A stretch of 64,000 nt of DNA from Tenodera sinensis (Eukaryota > Arthropoda > Insecta > Mantodea > Mantidae): the NCBI GenBank assembly GCA_030765045.1, contig CM060961.1, positions 142,953,538 to 143,017,537 of the forward strand. The letters run 5' to 3'. The notes beneath the pieces are model-generated. The model was not told the DNA's origin. It saw only the letters and a program-made list of their open reading frames with translations, and did no database searches. Of this stretch, positions 57,245 to 64,000 are shown in pieces. Numbering within the stretch: position 1 is the stretch's first letter; each line of letters begins with the position of its first letter. Both the position numbers and the translations under genes were made by a program.

Positions 57245-58349
57245 TAGGGATGGGTCCTCAATACTTGCAATACCTCGATACTCACGACATTTGCAGGTAT
57301 CGACATCGAGCGATACTTCAGAAAATTTGCACTGTACTTTTTCGATACTATGGTGATGATTCTGCAATTCTTACTTTAAACTCACAAAATATTAGTGCTG
57401 CAAGTAGAACATTTTAAAATGGTCGCAATGACCACATAAACAGTAGAGAGAAAGGTGGAGATATGGTCAGGAAGATCTTTTCTTCAATTCCTGCTTATTC
57501 AGTGTGAAGTGCAAACTCAAACATCTAATTACCTCAGTGCAAGTCAAGCAAGATAATGACTAATTATATGTTGAGTTGAATTTTCTAGGAAGTACGTCTT
57601 GTCTGGAGATAACTAGCAATGTCAACCCAGGTAAACAGACAACTTCTTCCTGCATCCAAAAATGATCAGCTAAAATAAATTTTTATTTTTATTTTTTCAG
57701 ATTTTTGGATGCCTATATAGGGATAGTCGTGTAATACTGACATACTCGTAAAAATTTATCAGTTCGCTATTTTATTTTAAAAAGCCCGAGAAATTGCCAG
57801 TAATGTGTACTATACATAACATTTTTAAGAAAATAATCATGTGTCAGATTCACTGTCAGTTAACTGTTCCCAAGAAGAAATAACTGCATATCTCAACGAT
57901 TTGTCACCTCTTCTTTCTAGTGCACTGGATTACTGGAAAACAAATTCAAAATTTCCAAAACTAAAAAAATTGGCTGCTAAATATTTGTGTATTCTCTGAA
58001 AGACTATTTAGCACAGCAGGACTCATATTGACATAACTTAGACTTGACCCCGAAAGAGGGAGTATTTTCGAGCAAAAACTTATAAAAGTGGACTGTTTCA
58101 AAAGCGCATTTTGCTTTTAAATGTCAAATGTAAGAATTTAAAAATAAGTACACTGAGGGTTTTAAATTTTGTCTCATTAAATACCTGCACCTAATTAATT
58201 TCATTGGCATTACACAGTTGTCTCAGCATTCTATTTTGTATTGAAACTAGAAGCAGAAATGACTATCAAGTATTGAAGTATCAGATATCATGGAAAATAT
58301 TGTGTATCAATATCGAGTTTCGAGAAAATCTGGTATCAACCCTTCCCAA
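57245..58349 (+). mobile_element. hAT deletion derivative (family hAT-5, copy 2)
   Basis: A perfect 8-bp TSD, atgattat, lies at 57237-57244 and 58350-58357. Ends are TAGGGATGGGTCC and (reverse) TTGGGAAGGGTTGA. The interior keeps a decayed dimerisation region near 57940-58125 (LKKLAAKYLCI, an ERLFSTAGLIL-like stretch, KVDCFKSAF). Its TIRs match 45280-46332. Confidence 0.88.
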
Positions 58350-58614
58350 ATGATTATCATCATTATTATCATTATTGTTACCATCATTATTTATGATAAG
58401 TTTTTGATGCTATATTGCACAGATTTAAATAATGTTTAGTAAGAATAAATGAAGTAAAATATATTTGTGTTTACTTATTCAAGTTAGGCAAATATTTGGA
58501 AATGCCTTATCAAGAAAACTGACAAAACAGAATTCAAAATTGGGACTGTTAAGTTCAAACATACCTTCACTGACTACAAGTCTGCAAAGAGAGCCACATA
58601 ACAATTGTGAATAT

Positions 58615-58672
58615 GATAGATGATGATGGCAGCGGCGACGGTGGCGGTGATGATGATGATGACGACAATGAT
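58615..58672. repeat. GAT/GGC trinucleotide repeat
   Basis: Tract gatgatgatggcagcggcga then gatgatgatgatgacgacaatg. Confidence 0.85.
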
Positions 58673-59184
58673 AATTTAATGCTTCAAATAAATTTTAAAG
58701 TTGACTAGAATGTCATGCATGATATGTGCATTTTCTGTACTGGATATTTTGATTCTAGTCATGGAAGGAATTGAGTTACTCTGTCATCTGCTAACCAGTT
58801 GCTTGTATATGAGCACATGTTGCGGAGAGAAATACAAAAGTGCGGATGTTGTAGTGGAATGAGTATAGTACCTACTAGTCCCAACATTGTTCACAAATAA
58901 AGAAAGATAGGTGATATTGAACTTGTGCAATACTTTTAGTTCTCTCTGTGATATTGCAATAATCAGAAAAATAAGCAGTGGATGAACAGTAAAATGCTGC
59001 AGTACTAATACCTACTAGAGCCAGCACTATTTACAAAGTAGCACAGAAACGAATAGTTTTCTCAGTAACATGGCTATACCTTAACCTATAGGTTTCACGA
59101 ATATATAATAATGTTTATTATATTCTTTTTTTTAGTTTTAAGTTAAAAATCTAAAAAAGGCTAGCAGGTCTATAGCATAAAGCT

Positions 59185-60060
59185 TTACATTTAAAAATCT
59201 GATGTGTTGCACTCACATGACTTTCTCTACTCTTGTACTAACCATTCTTACAAACTCTTATTCCTATATCTTCTTCGTGTTAAGATAAACATTTGTACAA
59301 ATTATTCTATTGCTTATTTCCTTGTTGGAACAAGGGGAATATTAGAAGGCTTTAGGCTTTAAGCAAATCAAATCTTTTAAAGTTTTGAGATTCCATTCTC
59401 TTTGCACACTTAACATATAAAACAAATGAACAACGATGTTCCATTTCACGAAAGTTTAAAGTTTTCTGAAACTCACACACATAACAAGGAATATCTCTGA
59501 AATGGTTCACTCTGCAAGAAATTTATTTGGACATAAATTGTGTATTTTAGCAAGATCTACATTTTTTGTATAGTATGATTTGATCTATCTCTTAACGGTT
59601 TACCAATTATGCGAAAGTCGTCCAGAGTAAATACGACTGCAGGGGCTATAGCCAGAAAATTCAAGATATGCATTTCATTTGTCATAAACATATCTCAAAC
59701 AGATGACATTTTAATCAAAATCGTTAAGAGCCATTTTCAAGAAAATCAAAATTTTTGAAAAATTGTCCATGTAAAGGGTAGTTTAGAGTGGGGCTATTTT
59801 CTTCAAAATCTTCGTGTCGCATCCTTGAAAGACATTAAACTTAAATACCAACTTTGGTTTTTAACCGACTTTTCGTTTTTGAGTTATGCTGTCCACAGAC
59901 ACGCAGACAGACAGACACACACACACACACACACAGACTTTTTTCTAAAATGCTTTTTTTTGGATTCAGGAGCTCTCAAAACATATATTTCCGGTGAAAT
60001 CTCGGCATAAAATTTTCGGGTGGAATACAATACTTTCCCTACTTACCAGTAGAGAAAGTA
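59185..60060 (+). repeat. repeat X copy 2
   Basis: Second plus-strand copy of the 36510-37345 family, from aaaaatctgatgtgttgcac to agagaaagtaaaa. It contains a CA-dinucleotide expansion at 59905-59935 that the other copy lacks. Confidence 0.8.
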
Positions 60061-60109
60061 AAAATGTGTCATATGAATTGGGCCAGAAGTACCCACAAAG
60101 CAGAAAAAA

Positions 60110-60192
60110 TAAGTTATTTATTTATGGGAACAAACTTACTGCTGGTGTTTTTAAACACACAAGCCGTGTGTGGGCAATGTTTAAGAGGTTGA
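60110..60192 (-). mobile_element. S2 SINE 3' end fragment
   Basis: ttatttatttatgggaacaa through acacaagccgtgtgtgggca is the antisense end of the S2 unit (compare 51093-51170). Confidence 0.65.
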
Positions 60193-60293
60193 ATCAGAAA
60201 AAATAAGATTTGTTTTTTCCATATTTATAAAATGAAAAATGAAAGAACGCATGGTCACACTACACATGTAATGAAGGCATCATAATATTTTAC

Positions 60294-60437
60294 CTGGCCC
60301 ACATCTGATGCAAAGTCCATCTGCACCACGTATAGGCTCACCAGTTTTTTCATCTACTTTAATGAGACCAACAGGATAAACACGACCTGCATACCTTGGC
60401 ACAAAACCTACTGCTCCTGGTGTGTTATCAATGTTTA
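60294..60437 (-). CDS. Fatp: fatty acid transport protein exon (most upstream in window)
   Basis: The 144-bp exon follows TTTTACAG and ends before GTAAAA. It encodes (V)NIDNTPGAVGFVPRYAGRVY then PVGLIKVDEKTGEPIRGADG and LCIRCGP(G), the GNx(D)xxxGAxGFxxR...YPxxLxKxDxxTxExIRxxxGxCIxCxPG block. It lies just downstream of the AMP-binding core in FATPs; exons for the P-loop-like TSGTTGLPK motif and N-terminal membrane segment must lie beyond 64000. Confidence 0.95.
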
Positions 60438-61021
60438 CTGTAAAATGAAAGCAGAACATAAATACAAGATCAAACACACAAAGTGTATGGGGTAATGAAA
60501 GAGTAATCTGCCTTTGTATGAATGCCTCTACCCTGCAAATAGACACTGGTTGTTGACTTACAGATGGACACAGGTCTTATGGATCTTCAGAATGTTCAGC
60601 AGTTAATGAACCATCACTATCACTTAAGCCACCTTGGAAAATAAAAATATTTATGAACCATTTTGTCAAAATTTGGTCAATACACATAAAATCATTCAGC
60701 AGGCCACCTGGATCATGTATGGACCAAAAAAAAGCAATTCACCCATCCATAGTGGAGTTCTTTAGAACATTTTAAGTGATACAAACATATTGGAGAAATC
60801 AATCTTACACTATCTTCACATAATATTTACAACTTTTAAAATGATTATCATTAAATTTATAATAAAGAGTCACTTTTCCACTTAAGTTAAGTTTTACAAA
60901 TTACTATTTTAAGGTTTGTTTTTGTTGCATTTATTTTTCTTCCACAGCGAACATAAAATTTCCTGTTATGAAAAACTATTAACAGTGAAGCAAATCAATT
61001 GTACAATATTAACAAACATCG

Positions 61022-61196
61022 TAGAGACTATAAGCTTTACTTATCTTAATATATGCCGCAAGTTCTTGAAATTCAAAGTAGACTATGTAGTTTCACTATA
61101 ATTCTATCACATCATGGGTGTCACTTTTGTTTATACTGGTTGCTATCATAACAAATGCTAAATCACTAAATATTTCAAAATATATTATAGTCTCTA
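61022..61196. mobile_element. MITE, copy 2
   Basis: Ends tagagactataagctttact and (reverse) tagagactataatatatttt. It shares acttatctta and gcaagttcttgaa with 54117-54288. Confidence 0.65.
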
Positions 61197-61676
61197 AGAT
61201 ATTTCTTAATATTGTAAAATTTCCTGTTAGTTTACTAACATGTCCTCAATAACGTTTTTAATATGCTTATTTTGGAAAGTTCATTTACTTAGCATAGTGA
61301 TAGCCCTGTTGCTGCTTGCCCAGCAGGATACCAGGGTTTGATTCCCAATACCAGCATGGAGATTTTCTCCTTTTATCCTAAAAACTATCCATTACATGGA
61401 TAAATAGAGCAAAAAGTAACTAAATATACAAGAATAATCAAATAAAATTCTTCTTTCATTTTCAAGATAATCCCACAAAAACCTGCTCACCAAATTTCAG
61501 TTTCATACACACAATACCTTAAGAGTATATTTCATTTAATAAGCTTCAATACAAATGGTGCGTTTTTTAAAATTATTCTTATTTAAATATTTTGACGTCT
61601 TATCTCGCCTCACTGAAACATCTTTATGTATGTCTCAGCAATCAGTTGGTAGAGCAATGAGAACTCTTTTCGTATC

Positions 61677-61832
61677 TTCCTTTCATAGAAGTTTGAAAAC
61701 AGTGTTGTTGTAATCAATTTAATTTAAAAGGTGAGTCAATTAATAACACTGAACAACACTTACAACATTACAAATCTTACATTGTTGTAAGTGTTGTTCA
61801 GTGTTATTAATTGACTCACCTTTTAAATTAAA
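61677..61832 (-). mobile_element. PLE family 2 terminal fold-back, no coding region
   Basis: 61677-61712 is the reverse complement of the family 2 tail extension at 43564-43609. It is followed by the terminal arm in both orientations (about 61713-61765 and 61783-61832). A 17-bp TSD with one mismatch (aactcttttcgtatctt / aactcttttcttatctt) flanks it at about 61660-61676 and 61833-61849. It is the smallest member of the inverted-arm series. Confidence 0.8.
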
Positions 61833-61849
61833 CTCTTTTCTTATCTTGG

Positions 61850-62784
61850 ATCATACTTACAGAATAAAGCATCCACTGAACTCCATTTAAATCTGTTAAG
61901 TTATTTATTTGCACCTTTGTAAATATAACAATTACAAAGTTGTTATATTATTACAACACTTTCTTTACTCTTTTATACTGTTTGACATGTCTGAAATTAT
62001 ATATTTCTCATTTCTCAGAGCACTGCTGACTAATAGTGTCTAACCTCCTTGAACGTGTCGATCCAAGAGCATTAAATTATATATTTTCCAGTTTCTTGGA
62101 GCATTGCCGAGAAATAGCATCTATCTTCCTTGAATGCATTGATCCAAGTGTATTTGAGAATTATTTTATACCTTACTATGACAATATCGTTCAGCTATTG
62201 TCTTCCTTAATAAAGCCTTCTTATGACATCGTGATGATGCCATATTTTGTGTATAATACTTGATTTTATAATTATCTTGGACACGTCAGGAAAATAACAT
62301 TGATTTACATTTTAAAACCTTTAACATGATATTACACAAAATAATCATTAATTATATGAACATAATTGAAATTTTGAAATTGACAATAATCATCTCAATA
62401 AATTTATAATATGCCAAATAACAAAAGAAGAATACCAAATAAACAAAGTCAAACTGACGTTTGATTAAATACTTCTTGGGGTACATAATAACTGTTTCAC
62501 ACATAAGGGCTGGTTTCACCAACTTGTGTTACATTTTACACAATGTTAAGCTGATTTACACCGAAGTTAATACAAATTCTGTTTAACAAACAATGTTAGC
62601 TTTAAATTGAGATAAACTCTGAGTTAAATTAACATTGCAGTACCCTTGCAATAAGGTATTTAACAAATGTTAGAAGTTGGAAAATGATGGCTGTAAATCA
62701 AGCTATCGATGCAAATTTGCTGAATTTGGCAATTTTAAATGTAATCCTAACAGAAGAGGGGCCATGCACCATAATAAATTAGTT
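61850..62784. other. unassigned AT-rich sequence
   Basis: The frame at 62036-62263 has no recognisable motif and looks like non-coding sequence. Confidence 0.35.
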
Positions 62785-64000
62785 GTTCTTGCTCAATATC
62801 CTGCATCTGACAATGAAGCCATTAGCAGTTTAGCTTTCCAATATTTTTGAATAACTCTTCTCAGAGAGAAGTGCAGCGCAGGATTTCACATGATCTTCAT
62901 CCATGTTGGCATGATCATCACACAGAGGGCATTATGGAGAAGTCAGGATACCAAGTCAATACAGGTGACTCGCCAAGCAGTCATGGTTTGTCAGGAGTCT
63001 GAAGGTGCTACTGCTGACTTTCGTGGACCTTGAGGGATTACACTGGGAGAGGATAGCAAAATACTCCACTTTTTAGATTCAGCATACTTTGCTAATTCTG
63101 ATGTCCAAAAATGAAATATTTTACTTGAGATTAGGCATTTTATTCAACAGAATGAGAAATGTTTTTTCTGAAGAATTGTTGTACCTTTTTTGGCAAGGAC
63201 ATCAGCAGTTTCATACCCGGCGATCCCACAATGTGCTGGGATCCATTGTAAACAGATAGTTTTTCCAAGTTTTTGTAACTGAGTAATCATTTTGTAGCAT
63301 TCTGTAGTTTGCATTGATCTCCTGTTGGTGTAGAAGCAAATTACTTGGATGGCTTCCCTGGAATCAGAAAGGATGCCTGCTTTCATGAATTTATTTGGGC
63401 ATTCAAGCAGTTCTTGTAAAGCCAAAAAGACTGCCATGATTTCTCCATCATAATTTGTAGTGTCACTGTCTACTGCACGATAATATGGAAGAGAGGAATT
63501 GTGACTCCTGCTCCAGTGTAATAGTTCACTGATGATCTGTCTGTATATATGTGTAGCCAGTCTTCTGCAGGGTACTTTGTGTTGGTTATTTCAAGGGCAA
63601 GAGCTTTCAGTTGTTATTTGGATGCTTCTGATTTGATTACTTCATCCATTAGGAGTAAATTATAATTAATTTGTACCAGGTTAGATGGATTTATTTTTAC
63701 TTGTAAATTTTCTGTAGTAATTGGGATGTTCAGGTTTCTTTTTAGGTGAGTTACTTTTGTCAACAAAGTTGGTTGGGTTTTGAAGTTTGTAGTGGTTTGA
63801 TTCTTGTTTTTCCATTTGGAATTTGGTAATCTTAGCATTTTCTCATGTAACAGGAATGCTTGCTCTTGTATTTTTGTTGTTATTGGGTAATTCTGTGTTA
63901 GCGCAAGCATAGCATCTGTAGGTATAGATTTAACAGCTCCTGTAATCGGGTAAAGTGATTGGTTTTGCAGCCGTTCTAATTTATTAGTATTGGTTTGAGA
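62785..64000 (-). pseudogene. I-like retroelement E, RNase H and linker (continues past window)
   Basis: The minus strand encodes MLALTQNYPITTKIQEQAFL (linker, compare MLALTRTPSITTKIEEQALL of element A). RNase H follows: MAVFLALQELLECPNKFMKA, ILSDSREAIQVIC and CLQWIPAHCGIAGYETADVL. A broken Cys/His C-terminus ends the ORF. Several frameshifts occur. The 3' end is near 62785; the RT and EN would lie beyond 64000. Confidence 0.85.

Overview
This window is from an animal nuclear genome, most likely an insect with a large, repeat-rich genome. Five exons of an insect-type fatty acid transport protein (FATP/SLC27A) gene lie on the minus strand, with introns of 1.3, 24.9, 10.2 and 3.2 kb. The rest is AT-rich and dominated by insect-style transposons: jockey-like, RNase H-bearing I-like, RTE-like and CR1-like non-LTR elements, Penelope-like elements (PLE), hAT, P, pogo, mariner/IS630-like, piggyBac-like, a solo LTR and several tRNA-derived SINEs. 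The mix would suit a cockroach, termite or other polyneopteran, but that is a guess. No bacterial or viral gene, rRNA, CRISPR array or operon is visible.

Layout. 1-2000: unassigned sequence plus a short retroelement 3' end. 2001-6717: a jockey-like retrotransposon with two intact ORFs and a perfect 10-bp target-site duplication (TSD). 7545-10990: a decayed pogo/Tigger transposase (minus) interrupted by a PLE fold-back (7828-8572) and a SINE (9138-9497). 11910-12038: one plausible plus-strand coiled-coil exon of an unknown gene. 12500-19700: SINE fold-back, an internally deleted retroelement, a hairpin, an antisense SINE and two decayed hAT transposases. 20200-21758: two FATP exons. 22385-24363: a paired repeat, a solo LTR and an RTE-like 3' end. 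24364-27257: a nearly intact hAT element with perfect 8-bp TSDs.

28373-40205 is the most structured part. A minus-strand I-like retroelement (called D here) is split by a full-length I-like element (A, 29160-33225, 15-bp TSD) and by a mariner/IS630-like element (33705-39019, TA TSD). The latter contains a SINE and a hAT element (34746-38780, 8-bp TSD). The hAT in turn contains a piggyBac-like element (TTAA TSD), an 850-bp repeat and a twin-primed copy of element A (13-bp TSD). All of it lies in the 24.9-kb FATP intron, so insertion order can be read directly.

41100-64000: a second deleted retroelement, a PLE with GIY-YIG domain (12-bp TSD), a SINE, two hAT deletion derivatives with 8-bp TSDs, the remaining FATP exons, a CR1-like RT split by a palindromic SINE array and a mariner fold-back, a P-element remnant, a PLE terminal fold-back and the 3' part of another I-like element.

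The only host genes I can support are FATP and, weakly, the exon at 11910. The most interesting non-genic signals are hammerhead-ribozyme-like motifs in the PLE termini, repeated inverted 3'-arm architecture of the PLEs, and the fully resolvable nested stack.
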